64,000 nucleotides of DNA from Streptomyces luteolifulvus (GTDB taxonomy: Bacteria; Actinomycetota; Actinomycetes; Streptomycetales; Streptomycetaceae). Location of the stretch: assembly GCF_008806595.1 (NCBI RefSeq), contig NZ_VZRB01000032.1, positions 1-64,000 of the forward strand. The letters run 5' to 3'. Under the pieces are notes generated by a model that saw nothing but the letters and a program-made list of their open reading frames with translations, had not been told where the DNA came from and ran no database searches. Of this stretch, positions 41,524-50,000 are shown piece by piece; position 1 is the first letter of the stretch; each line of letters begins with the position of its first letter. Position numbers and translations under genes: made by a program.

Positions 41524-42051
41524 GTGGGACGCCCCATCGACGACCGCGACCGCGAGCAGGTACGCCGGCTACACGCCAAGGGCAAGAGCCGGAACGAGAT
41601 CGCCCGAGCGATCAAGAGGTCGCCCTCGACCGTGTCGAAGATCGCCGGCCAGTTCGACCCGCCGCTCACGTTCGACCGCGCCGCCGAGGTCGCGACCGCC
41701 ACCCGCGTACGCCGTGCCGACCTCGCCGCGCGCCGCGCCGAACTCGCCGTCACGCTGCACGACATCGCCGAGCGCGAGCTCGCCAAGATGACCGAGCCAC
41801 ACCTCTACTTCGAATGGGGCGGGAAGGATCACACCTACGCCCAGAAGTGGCAGGACGAGCCGACCCCCGCGGACCGCCGCACGATGATGGCCACGGCCGG
41901 CGCCGCCCTCGACCGGTCCCTCAAACTCACCCCGCCGCGCGACGAGGCCGGCGAGCGCTCCCGTTCCGTGATCGGGCGCCTCATGGAAGGACTCGCCCGC
42001 AACTACGCGGAGCGCCACGGCGACGCCCCCGGCGGCGACGATGAACACTGA
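41524..42051 (+). CDS. terS: Terminase small subunit
   Basis: 175 residues. N-terminal helix-turn-helix DREQVRRLHAKGKSRNEIAR followed by AIKRSPSTVSKIAGQF, then a helical oligomerisation region (RRAELAVTLHDIAERELAKM). It recognises packaging sites on concatemeric DNA. GTG start after GGGAGG. It overlaps terL by 11 bases. Confidence 0.82.
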   Translation: MGRPIDDRDREQVRRLHAKGKSRNEIARAIKRSPSTVSKIAGQFDPPLTFDRAAEVATATRVRRADLAARRAELAVTLHDIAERELAKMTEPHLYFEWGGKDHTYAQKWQDEPTPADRRTMMATAGAALDRSLKLTPPRDEAGERSRSVIGRLMEGLARNYAERHGDAPGGDDEH

Positions 42052-43273
42052 TCTTGGCCTGTCCGCAAAGCAGGTCGATTCGATCGTCGAGGCCGCCGCA
42101 TTCCTGAACCTGTGGGAAGGGTCGGTGCGTAGCGGGAAGACGATCGCCAGCCTCATACGGTGGTTGGGCTACGTCGCCGACCCGCCGCCCGGCGGCGAGC
42201 TGGTCATGGTCGGGCGCACCCGCGACAGCCTCGCCCGGAACGTGTTCGGCCCGCTCATGAACCCGGACGTGTTCGGCGAGGTCGCGCAAGATATCCACTA
42301 CACCAGCGGCGCGCCGACGGCGACCGTCCTCGGCCGCACCGTGCACGCCCTCGGCGCCAATGACGCCCAGGCCGAGCCGAAGGTAAGAGGCTTGACGTGC
42401 GCCGGCGCGTACGTCGACGAGGCGACGACCCTCCCCAAGTCGTTCTTTGACCAGCTCACCGCGCGTTGCAGCGTGCCCGGATCGGCGATCTTCGGCACGA
42501 CCAACCCCGACAACCCGAACCACTGGCTACGCCGCGACTACCTGCTCAGGCCGGAAGAGGCCCGACTCAGGTCGTGGCACTTCCAGTTGGACGACAACCC
42601 GGGCCTTGACCCCGAGTACATAGCCCGGATCAAGTCGACGCACACGGGCCTGTTCTACAAGCGGAACGTACTCGGCCTATGGGTGCAGGCAGAGGGCGCG
42701 ATCTACGACATGTTCGACGAGTCCGAGCACGTCGTCGACACCCTGCCCGCGATGCGCCGGTACTGGATCGGCCTCGACTACGGCACCGTGAACGCCACCT
42801 CGGCGATCCTGCTCGGCGAGGGCGTCGACGGCCGGCTGTACGCGTGCGCCGAGTGGCGCCACGACTCCCGCACCGCGCACCGGCAGATGACCGACGCCCA
42901 GTACAGCGCCGCACTGCGCAAGTGGGTTGCCGAGCAGGGCGTCGCCCCCGAGTGGACGTTCATCGACCCGAGCGCGGCGAGCTTCATTACGCAGCTGTGG
43001 GCCGACTCGTACCCGGGTGTGGCCCGCGCCTCGAACGAAGTGGTGGACGGTATCCGGTCCGTGGCGAGCCTGCTCGGCGCCGGCCTGCTCCGCATACACC
43101 GATCGTGCGAGGGACTGCTCGACGAACTGCCCGGTTACGTGTGGGACGAGTCCGCCGCCGACAAGGGCGAAGACAAGCCCGTCAAGCGGGCCGACCACTC
43201 ATGTGACGCACTGCGCTACGTCGTCCACTCGACCGCCCACGAGTGGCGGCACCTGCTCACCCTCGCCGCGTAA
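42041..43273 (+). CDS. terL: Terminase large subunit
   Basis: 410 residues, PBSX-type. ATPase Walker A is LWEGSVRSGKTIASLI near 27-42, Walker B region CAGAYVDEATTLPKSF, and the nuclease half includes YWIGLDYGTVNATSAILLGE and FIDPSAASFITQLWADSY with acidic metal residues. It powers packaging and cuts DNA. A short TerL, usual for this family. Confidence 0.93.
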   Translation: MNTDLGLSAKQVDSIVEAAAFLNLWEGSVRSGKTIASLIRWLGYVADPPPGGELVMVGRTRDSLARNVFGPLMNPDVFGEVAQDIHYTSGAPTATVLGRTVHALGANDAQAEPKVRGLTCAGAYVDEATTLPKSFFDQLTARCSVPGSAIFGTTNPDNPNHWLRRDYLLRPEEARLRSWHFQLDDNPGLDPEYIARIKSTHTGLFYKRNVLGLWVQAEGAIYDMFDESEHVVDTLPAMRRYWIGLDYGTVNATSAILLGEGVDGRLYACAEWRHDSRTAHRQMTDAQYSAALRKWVAEQGVAPEWTFIDPSAASFITQLWADSYPGVARASNEVVDGIRSVASLLGAGLLRIHRSCEGLLDELPGYVWDESAADKGEDKPVKRADHSCDALRYVVHSTAHEWRHLLTLAA

Positions 43274-43285
43274 GGAGGCCGCCCC

Positions 43286-43465
43286 GTGGCCGCAGCGTTC
43301 ACCCTGCCCGTACACCTCACCGTCGGCGAGCACACCGTCGAGGTAGGCGAACTGACCCTCGCCCCCGGCGAGCAGCTGCGCCCCGCCCTCGCCGAGTTGT
43401 TCCGCCGCGCCGCCGACGCGTGCGAGGCCACCGCACAGGAAGGGGGCGCCGATGGCACTCCCTGA
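43286..43465 (+). CDS. Small protein between terminase and portal
   Basis: 59 residues, starting at GTG with AAGGAGG upstream. FTLPVHLTVGEHTVEVGELT and LAPGEQLRPALAELFRRAAD give a beta-hairpin plus helix. It overlaps the portal start by 14 bases. Short genes of this kind sit at the same place in many Streptomyces phages; function unknown. Confidence 0.6.
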   Translation: MAAAFTLPVHLTVGEHTVEVGELTLAPGEQLRPALAELFRRAADACEATAQEGGADGTP

Positions 43466-44927
43466 CCAGGGCGCAGCGTGGCCGCCGCCGGCGTGGGCCC
43501 CGTACTACGCCGCGATGCGCGTCGACGACGCGTGGTACAGCGGCGACCGGAAACGCCTAGGCCGCGCCTACGCCCACCACGGGCGCCCCTCCGAGCGGCG
43601 CCGCCTGTGGGGCCGGCGATCGTTCGAGCACCGCGCCGACCGGCGCGACAACCGCCTACACGTCCCCCTCGCCGGCGACATCGCGTCGACGAGCGCCGAC
43701 CTGTTGTTCGCCAACATGCCGACGATCACCGTCGAGGACAAGGCCACACAGGAACGCCTCGACCAGCTGCTCGACGAGGGCCGCGTGCAACAGACGTTGC
43801 TCGGCGCCGCCGAGCAGGCCGCCGCCCTGTCTGGCGTGTTCCTCCGTGTGACGTGGGACCGCGACCTAGCGCCGCGCCCCCTGCTCACCGTCATGCAGCC
43901 CGACGGAGCCGTACCCGAGTACCGGTTCAACATGCTGCGCGCCGTGTCGTTCTGGCGCGAGTTGGACGGCTCGACCGAGTCGACCGTATGGCGCCTCTTT
44001 GAGCGACACGAGTCCGGCCGCATAGTGCACGCCCTGTATATGGGGACGCGCGACAACGTCGGGCGCCGCGTGCCGCTCACCGAGCACCCCGATACGGCCG
44101 AGTTGGTCGACTCCCTCGACGCCGACGGCGACAGCATCGCGACCGGCATCCGGGAACTCACGGCCACGTATGTACCCAACATGCTGCCTAACCGGCTGCA
44201 CCGGGGGAGCCCGATCGGACGCTCGGACTACGCGGCGCCGATCTACGACCTGTTCGACGCCCTCGACGAAACGTGGACGTCGTGGCTCCGCGACATCCGC
44301 CTCGCCCGCGCGCGGCTGATCGTCCCCGATGGCTACTTGCGCAACGAGGGCGCCGGCCGCGGAGCGTCGTTCGACGACGACCGCGAGGTCTGGCACAGCC
44401 TGAGAATGCCGCCCAACGAGGGCGCCGGCATCACGTTGAATCAGTTCGATATCAGGGTCGAGGAGCACGCCCGGACGGCCGAAAGCATCATGCGACAGGC
44501 CGCCCAAGCCGCCGGCTACTCGCCCCAGTCGTTCGGCCTCGACGGCGAGGGACAGCCCGTCACCGCGACCGAGGTCGACAGCCGCGACGCCCGATCGATG
44601 GTGACCCGCCGGAAGAAGGCCGGCTATTGGCGCCACGGGATCGCCGACATGTGTCACGTCATGTTGCAACTCGACGCAGCACTGTTTGGCAGCAAGGTCA
44701 CGCCCGCCCGCCCCCGCGTGGAGTTCGGCGACGGCGTCGCCGAGTCCGCCGAGCAGACGGCGACGACTCTCGACCTGCTCAACCGCGCCGGCGCCCTCAG
44801 CACGGCAACGAAGGTGAAGATCCTTAACCCGACGTGGGACGACACCGCGGTACAAGCCGAGGTTCGGGCGATCCTCGCCGAGACCGGTGCCGCTGCGCCA
44901 GATCCAGTCGGCTCCTTCCCTCTTTAG
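43452..44927 (+). CDS. Portal protein
   Basis: 491 residues of the SPP1 gp6-like portal class: early ARG-rich RRLWGRRSFEHRADRRDNRL, central PDGAVPEYRFNMLRAVSFWR, and the C-terminal helical stem GQPVTATEVDSRDARSMVTR. It forms the ring through which DNA enters the capsid. Placement between terL and MuF supports the call. A minus-strand gene starts its stop only 5 bases downstream. Confidence 0.87.
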   Translation: MALPDQGAAWPPPAWAPYYAAMRVDDAWYSGDRKRLGRAYAHHGRPSERRRLWGRRSFEHRADRRDNRLHVPLAGDIASTSADLLFANMPTITVEDKATQERLDQLLDEGRVQQTLLGAAEQAAALSGVFLRVTWDRDLAPRPLLTVMQPDGAVPEYRFNMLRAVSFWRELDGSTESTVWRLFERHESGRIVHALYMGTRDNVGRRVPLTEHPDTAELVDSLDADGDSIATGIRELTATYVPNMLPNRLHRGSPIGRSDYAAPIYDLFDALDETWTSWLRDIRLARARLIVPDGYLRNEGAGRGASFDDDREVWHSLRMPPNEGAGITLNQFDIRVEEHARTAESIMRQAAQAAGYSPQSFGLDGEGQPVTATEVDSRDARSMVTRRKKAGYWRHGIADMCHVMLQLDAALFGSKVTPARPRVEFGDGVAESAEQTATTLDLLNRAGALSTATKVKILNPTWDDTAVQAEVRAILAETGAAAPDPVGSFPL

Positions 44928-44932
44928 CTTTC

Positions 44933-45748
44933 TCAGCCCCCACTTTCCTCCGCACCGCCAGATGATTCCTCAACAGGTGGCGACACTGGATCATTGACGC
45001 CTTCTTCCGCTGAGGCCGACGAGGCAGTTGACACTTCAACACCAAACGCCGTCCTAATTTTGGCTCCGATTCCGGCAGCAGTTGCATTGCCAACTTCACT
45101 AACTATTGGAGTGACGAACTTGACGAGGAAAAGACCGCCGATGTAGGCCCCAACCAAAATCGGAACACTACCCTCACCCATCGTTACCCCTATCCCTACG
45201 GCTGAGGCTTGCTCAGCAACCTCTCTCAAGGGGGACCAGATTGAGGGCGGAGAATTGAAGTGAGGCACCAGCGCCTCATTACTGCGCAACAGCGCAGATA
45301 GGTAGACCTGCAAAGCATCGCTGTCCGAGCCATCGACCCGCGAAGATAGAGCGGCGAACTCCTCGATCGCCAGGTATGCACTCCCGAATACACGTACACC
45401 TGGAATTTCAGACGGGTTCCTTGTCTGAGATGGTATCGATGTTCGGTGAGATTCAGGGTTATCCACCTTTGCCCGCTGGATCCTGGCCGCATCTGAGTCA
45501 GTCAATCGCGCATCAGAGCCACTTATTTCCAGGACACCCGAGTGGGTACCGCCTGGAATACGGACATCGACACGAAGCGTCACAGATCTACGAGCAACAC
45601 GCTCAGACCAATCCAGGGGTAGATTCCGCGTCTGCTGGGGGGAGTTGGTGGGCCTAGTGGTTGCTAGGTAGGCCTCCTCTGCCTTGTTCAGCCTCCGAGA
45701 CCCCCGCTGACCGCGGGTCCTGCTGTCCTGGTCCTTCGACTCTGACAT
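44933..45748 (-). CDS. Moron 1: single-pass membrane protein between portal and MuF
   Basis: 271 residues on the opposite strand. A charged N-terminus (1-55), a beta-rich segment with TLRVDVRIPGGTHSGVLEIS, a helical region about 120-180, one membrane segment about 194-216 (VPILVGAYIGGLFLVKFVTP), and an acidic Ser-rich tail. GGAGGGGGG precedes the ATG. GC is visibly lower than in the flanking structural genes, and the stop lies 5 bases from the portal stop. No family recognised; lysogenic cargo is inferred. Confidence 0.72.
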   Translation of the reverse strand: MSESKDQDSRTRGQRGSRRLNKAEEAYLATTRPTNSPQQTRNLPLDWSERVARRSVTLRVDVRIPGGTHSGVLEISGSDARLTDSDAARIQRAKVDNPESHRTSIPSQTRNPSEIPGVRVFGSAYLAIEEFAALSSRVDGSDSDALQVYLSALLRSNEALVPHFNSPPSIWSPLREVAEQASAVGIGVTMGEGSVPILVGAYIGGLFLVKFVTPIVSEVGNATAAGIGAKIRTAFGVEVSTASSASAEEGVNDPVSPPVEESSGGAEESGG

Positions 45749-45825
45749 GCGCCCCCCTCCGCCGAGGCCAGCGTAGAGGCTCGCGGCTCCCAGATCATCA
45801 GTGTGCTCGCGTTGAGGGGGACATC

Positions 45826-48048
45826 GTGCCGATTCACCCGGGCATGGTCGAGGACCTCGCCGACCGCACCCGCGACCTGTACGCCGAGGCCGAGGCGCGC
45901 CTGTTGGGCATCATCGCTCGACAGCTCGCCGCCGGCCTCGACGCGCCCGGTTGGGTCGAGCGGAAGCTCGCCGCGATCCAGCAGCTACGCCGCGCCTCAC
46001 AGGCCGTCGTCGACGAGTTGGGGAAAGCGGTCGAGCTGGAAGTGTTCGACGCGGTCGCCTCGGCGTACAACGAGGGACACCGCGCCGCGGTCGCCGAGTT
46101 GGGCGCCCTGTCCGACGACGCGCGCCGGCTGGTCGACGACGTGACCCCCAACGCCGCCGCGGTCGACCGCCTCGCACAGGAAACCGTCGACGTGGTCACC
46201 TCGACGCACCGCTCGATTCTGCGGGCCGTCGTCGACCGGTTCCGGGCGATCGTCGCCGAGGTCACCGCCACGCCCCTACTCGGCACCGGTACCCGCCGGC
46301 AGGCCACGCAAGACGCCATGCGTCGGTTCGCCGACGAGGGCATACGCGCGTTCGTCGACCGCGCCGGCCGCCGATGGCAGCTCACCAGCTATGCCGAGAT
46401 GGCCGTACGGACATCCGTCGCCCGCGCCGCGACCGAGGCGCACATGCGAACCCTGTCCGACGCCGGTATCGACCTGGTGATCGTCAGCGACGCCCCGCGC
46501 GAGTGCCCGCTCTGCCGCCCGTGGGAGGGCCGCGTACTGGCCATCGACGGCCTGACCGGCGAGCGCACGGTCGAGGTCGAGCACGCCATCGACGACGGCC
46601 GCATGATCCCCGTACGCGTCGCCGGCACCCTCGACGAGGCCCGCCTCGCCGGGCTGCAACACCCCAACTGCCGGCACGCCGTCAGCGCCTACACCCCAGG
46701 TCTGACCGTGCCCGAGCAGGCCACCAGCGACCCCGCCGGCTACGAGGCCGGCCAGCGACAGCGGGCGATCGAGCGGCACATCAGGAAGTACAAGCGCCGC
46801 GAGGCCGCCGCCGTCACCCCCGAGGCGCAGCGCGCCGCACGCCTGAAGTTGAGGCAGTGGCAAGGCGCCATGCGCGAACGCCTCGCCGCACACCCCGACT
46901 TGCGCCGGCTACGCCACCGCGAGCAGCCGGGCGCCTCGAACCTCCCCGAGCAGCGCACCGAGGCGACGCCCGAGCAGGTCGAGGCCGCGCGCGTGTGGTC
47001 CGGCGACGAGCAGTCGATACGCGAGATGAGCGACGACGAGCTCGCCGCCGCCGAGGGTTCCCGCCTGCTCGACGACCGCGCCCGCGCGAGGATCGAGGCC
47101 GAGGCCGACCGCCGCGACCTCGACGACCTGCTCGGCCGCGTACGTCCCGGCGGCACCCTCGCCGAGGACCTGACGCCGTTCAGCGACACCGAGCTCGCCC
47201 GCGCGTTCGGCCACCTCGACGACGGCGACGCACTGCGCGTCATGGCGGAGATGGACCGGCGCGACCTCGCCACCCGCCTACCGGGCGTGTCCCCGGATCT
47301 GGTCGGCCTGTCCGACCATGACCTCGCCGCGCGCGCCCGCGGAGCCGACCCGGACACGCTCGCCCTGATCGCCGCCGAGGCCGGCCGCCGCGACCTGCTC
47401 GCCCGCCTATTCCCCGGCGGGCAGCTGCTCGGCGATCTGTCCGACGTGGGCGACGACGAGCTCGCATGGTGCATGCAGTACGCCACCAGCGAGGAACTGT
47501 TCAGGATCGCCGCGGAGATGGACCGCCGCGACGCCGTCGACCTCCCCCAGCCGGCCGACGCCGGCGACGCCGTCGAGGACCTGCTCGCCGACCGCGACGC
47601 CCTCGCCGAGGCCATGGCGCCGGCGCCGGACCCGGAGGATTGGGGGCGCCTCACCGACGACGAGTCGTTCGCCGCCGAGGCCGCCGCCCTCGCCGCCGCC
47701 CACACGGACGAGGACGGCGACGAGCACGACGAGCGGCACACGATCACTCGCCGCGAGGCCCGCGCCCTGTACGACGAGTACGTGTATCGGCAGTACCTAC
47801 AGGCCGAAGACGACTGCAACGGCTATCTACTCAACAAGAAAGCCAAGACCGCCGGCATCAACCCGGCAACCCTGTTCAGCGGGCCCGCGCGCATCGCATA
47901 CGCGCGCGCGAGCGACGAACTGAAAGAGTGGTGGGCCGAACACGGTCGACTCACTCAGGCCGAGTTCGTCGAGCAGGTGACCGGCAAGTCCCAGCGATGG
48001 GCCGACGGCGCCCGCAAGAACGAATCCGACCAGCAGGGCAAGCGGTAG
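45826..48048 (+). CDS. MuF-like minor capsid protein with tandem repeats
   Basis: 740 residues. Helical N-terminal region, then the MuF-type core about 180-300 with DLVIVSDAPRECPLCRPWEG and HPNCRHAVSAYTPGLTVPEQ. Residues about 401-572 hold four repeats of pattern SDxELA...IAAEMDRRDL. A C-terminal domain (about 640-740) begins TITRREARALYDEYVYRQYL. MuF proteins assemble with the portal; C-terminal extensions can be toxins or ejected factors. GTG start with GAGGGGG upstream. Confidence 0.83.
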   Translation: MPIHPGMVEDLADRTRDLYAEAEARLLGIIARQLAAGLDAPGWVERKLAAIQQLRRASQAVVDELGKAVELEVFDAVASAYNEGHRAAVAELGALSDDARRLVDDVTPNAAAVDRLAQETVDVVTSTHRSILRAVVDRFRAIVAEVTATPLLGTGTRRQATQDAMRRFADEGIRAFVDRAGRRWQLTSYAEMAVRTSVARAATEAHMRTLSDAGIDLVIVSDAPRECPLCRPWEGRVLAIDGLTGERTVEVEHAIDDGRMIPVRVAGTLDEARLAGLQHPNCRHAVSAYTPGLTVPEQATSDPAGYEAGQRQRAIERHIRKYKRREAAAVTPEAQRAARLKLRQWQGAMRERLAAHPDLRRLRHREQPGASNLPEQRTEATPEQVEAARVWSGDEQSIREMSDDELAAAEGSRLLDDRARARIEAEADRRDLDDLLGRVRPGGTLAEDLTPFSDTELARAFGHLDDGDALRVMAEMDRRDLATRLPGVSPDLVGLSDHDLAARARGADPDTLALIAAEAGRRDLLARLFPGGQLLGDLSDVGDDELAWCMQYATSEELFRIAAEMDRRDAVDLPQPADAGDAVEDLLADRDALAEAMAPAPDPEDWGRLTDDESFAAEAAALAAAHTDEDGDEHDERHTITRREARALYDEYVYRQYLQAEDDCNGYLLNKKAKTAGINPATLFSGPARIAYARASDELKEWWAEHGRLTQAEFVEQVTGKSQRWADGARKNESDQQGKR

Positions 48049-48058
48049 GGGGCGCAGC

Positions 48059-48232
48059 GTGGGCACACGCGAGGACATCGTCAAGGCAGTCACGGCCGGC
48101 CGCAAGGCCGGCGAGCGAGGCGACCCACCGACCGTGTGCCCGTACCCGCGGTCGTCGGCGCTGCGTACCGCGTGGATTCGCGGCTACGCCGAGGCGAACC
48201 CCGTGTCGTCCCAACCCGAGACGACCAGCTAA
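48059..48232 (+). CDS. Rmf/CrpP-like small protein
   Basis: 57 residues, GTG start 10 bases after the MuF stop. The pattern AGRKAGERGDPPTVCPYPRS then SALRTAWIRGYAEANP matches ribosome modulation factor (GYQAG...CPYQ...W..GW) and CrpP: a paired Gly-rich helix, CPYP turn and terminal W-I-R-G-Y. Rmf dimerises 70S ribosomes in Proteobacteria. A phage copy could bind ribosomes or nucleotides; neither is shown. Its stop lies one base from a convergent gene. Confidence 0.65.
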   Translation: MGTREDIVKAVTAGRKAGERGDPPTVCPYPRSSALRTAWIRGYAEANPVSSQPETTS

Positions 48233-48233
48233 C

Positions 48234-48881
48234 CTAGGGGGATTCCTTCAGGAACCCAACACGAAGTTTTAGCAGTTGAGTGCTTCGCGGAAATGCGACC
48301 TGCACCAGAGCCCAGCGACCTTCATTTGTTTGAACGCAGAGAATTTCGTCGGTCTTGAGCGTGCGGGCGGGGATTGCAGGGATGAGCTCTGCTCGCGTTG
48401 AACAATACGGGATGTCGAGATCATCAATGACCCCGAGCTTCACCCCCTCACCCTCCCCATTCTGTTGTGGATTTGACACGAGTCCCCCAATGTGAATCAA
48501 ATCGGTATTCTTATTTTTATACGTAGTAACCTCCCTTCCATCGATATCTAGTGCCGCCTGTTGCAGCAAGGATACGTTATAGACCCCCGTCATAAACTGA
48601 TCGTTCGCCCTAATATCGGCGGTCGGACTCGGGGAGGGCCCCGACGATTCACCGTCGGATTTCGTTGGGCTGGGGAAGGATGGTGATGTTAATCGCTCCC
48701 CAGGGTCGGAGTTCTGTGAAGGGTCGTTGGAAAATAGGGCGGGCACGATGACGCCAATCACTGCTGCCAGTACCGCCGCAGTTGCGCCAATTAAGGCGCC
48801 AGAGTGACGGCTAAACCAATTGCCCTGAGCCCCGTCGTCTGGAGGGGGGCTCTGTGGTGCCCCTCCGGGCGGACTACTCAT
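48234..48881 (-). CDS. Moron 2: exported membrane-anchored protein
   Basis: 215 residues, opposite strand, lower GC. A Pro/Gly-rich cytoplasmic head (1-25), one membrane helix about 28-50 (GALIGATAAVLAAVIGVIVP), a Ser/Pro linker to about 90, then an extracytoplasmic domain with Cys160 and Cys182 (DIPYCSTRAELIPAI, DEILCVQTNEGRWALVQVAF). The CVxTxEGRxAxxxV pattern recurs at the ends of many actinobacterial membrane proteins. Probably expressed in the lysogen at the surface; superinfection exclusion is a guess. Confidence 0.72.
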   Translation of the reverse strand: MSSPPGGAPQSPPPDDGAQGNWFSRHSGALIGATAAVLAAVIGVIVPALFSNDPSQNSDPGERLTSPSFPSPTKSDGESSGPSPSPTADIRANDQFMTGVYNVSLLQQAALDIDGREVTTYKNKNTDLIHIGGLVSNPQQNGEGEGVKLGVIDDLDIPYCSTRAELIPAIPARTLKTDEILCVQTNEGRWALVQVAFPRSTQLLKLRVGFLKESP

Positions 48882-49112
48882 AATTCCCCCGTGTCTCCCG
48901 CGAACAGGCTAAGGGTAGCCCTCCAGTTGGGATGACCAGAAGGGTTTGCATGAACGAATCGGTTGTCAGGCTGAGGAAACGAACCTCCATCTGAGATGTG
49001 TCGTCACTTCAACACCACAAACCTCATCCGATGCCCTTGGGCTCTGTTCCACCAGCCCTTACGCAGTCGACTTCGCCAGGTCCGCCTAGCCACCACTCAC
49101 CAGCACCGTCCC

Positions 49113-49142
49113 GAGGGGGCCCGCCAGGCGCGGGCCCTCTTT
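49113..49142 (+). terminator. Terminator in the 48882-49206 gap
   Basis: GAGGGGGCCCGC and GCGGGCCCTC arms (two-base bulge) followed by TTTC. The gap holds the promoter side of moron 2, this hairpin, and the scaffold ribosome site (GGAGG); no other gene is seen. Confidence 0.6.
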
Positions 49143-49206
49143 CGCATGCCTCGACACGCGGAGCGCCAGGCGCGCGCCGCCCTGACTACGGCTCCAGGAG
49201 GGCCCT

Positions 49207-49935
49207 ATGTCCACCCCGACCGCACCCGCCACCCCCGCCGCCTCGACCACGCCCGCCGCGCCGGCCACCCCGACAGCGCCGGCGACGACCCCGCCGGCCC
49301 CGGCGAGCACCCCGCCCGCGCCGGCCACGCCGCCGGTCCCCGCCACGCCGCCTGCCGCGCCCCAGGGGGGTGAGCCGCAGGATGTCGCGAGCCTGCCCGC
49401 GTGGGCCCAGAAGCTCATCACGGACACCCGCGCCGAGGCCGCGAGCTACCGCACCCGCGCGCAGACCGCCGAGCAGGGGACTCCGCCCACCGCCCCCGCG
49501 CCGGCCGCCCCGACCGCTCCGCCGGCCGACGCCCCCGAGGGTGACGTAAGCCGACTCCCGCAGTGGGCCCAGCGCGCCATCACGGATGGACAGACAGCCG
49601 GCCGCCGCGCCGCCGTACAGGCCGCGATCATCCAGGCCGCACCCGGCGCCGGCGCCGACGTGGCCCGCCTGCTCGATTCCCAGTCGTTCGCCGCGACCGT
49701 CGCGACCGTCGACCCCACCGACACCGCCGCGATCACTCAGGCGATCACCAACGCCGTGACCGCCCAGCCGTGGCTTTCCGCCCATGCGACCGGGCCGGCC
49801 CGCGGGGGCGCCGACTTCGGCGGCACCGGAGCGGGCGAGGTCACCCCCGCCCAGTTCGCCGCCATGTCCTATGCCGAGCGCGTCGCACTGCACCAGTCCG
49901 ACCCCGACACATACCGGCGCCTCGCCGGTTCCTGA
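49207..49935 (+). CDS. Capsid scaffolding protein
   Basis: 242 residues. An Ala/Pro/Thr-rich first 55 residues, then two copies of one motif: SLPAWAQKLITDTRAEAASY and RLPQWAQRAITDGQTAGRRA, and a conserved C-terminal capsid-binding end AAMSYAERVALHQSDPDTYR. Acidic, disordered and immediately before the capsid gene, as scaffolds are. Confidence 0.78.
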   Translation: MSTPTAPATPAASTTPAAPATPTAPATTPPAPASTPPAPATPPVPATPPAAPQGGEPQDVASLPAWAQKLITDTRAEAASYRTRAQTAEQGTPPTAPAPAAPTAPPADAPEGDVSRLPQWAQRAITDGQTAGRRAAVQAAIIQAAPGAGADVARLLDSQSFAATVATVDPTDTAAITQAITNAVTAQPWLSAHATGPARGGADFGGTGAGEVTPAQFAAMSYAERVALHQSDPDTYRRLAGS

Positions 49936-50000
49936 CACCTCCCGGCACCGCGCCGGGCCCCAACGCCCGGCGACCGCGCCGGAGAAAGTAGGCAGCAGCA

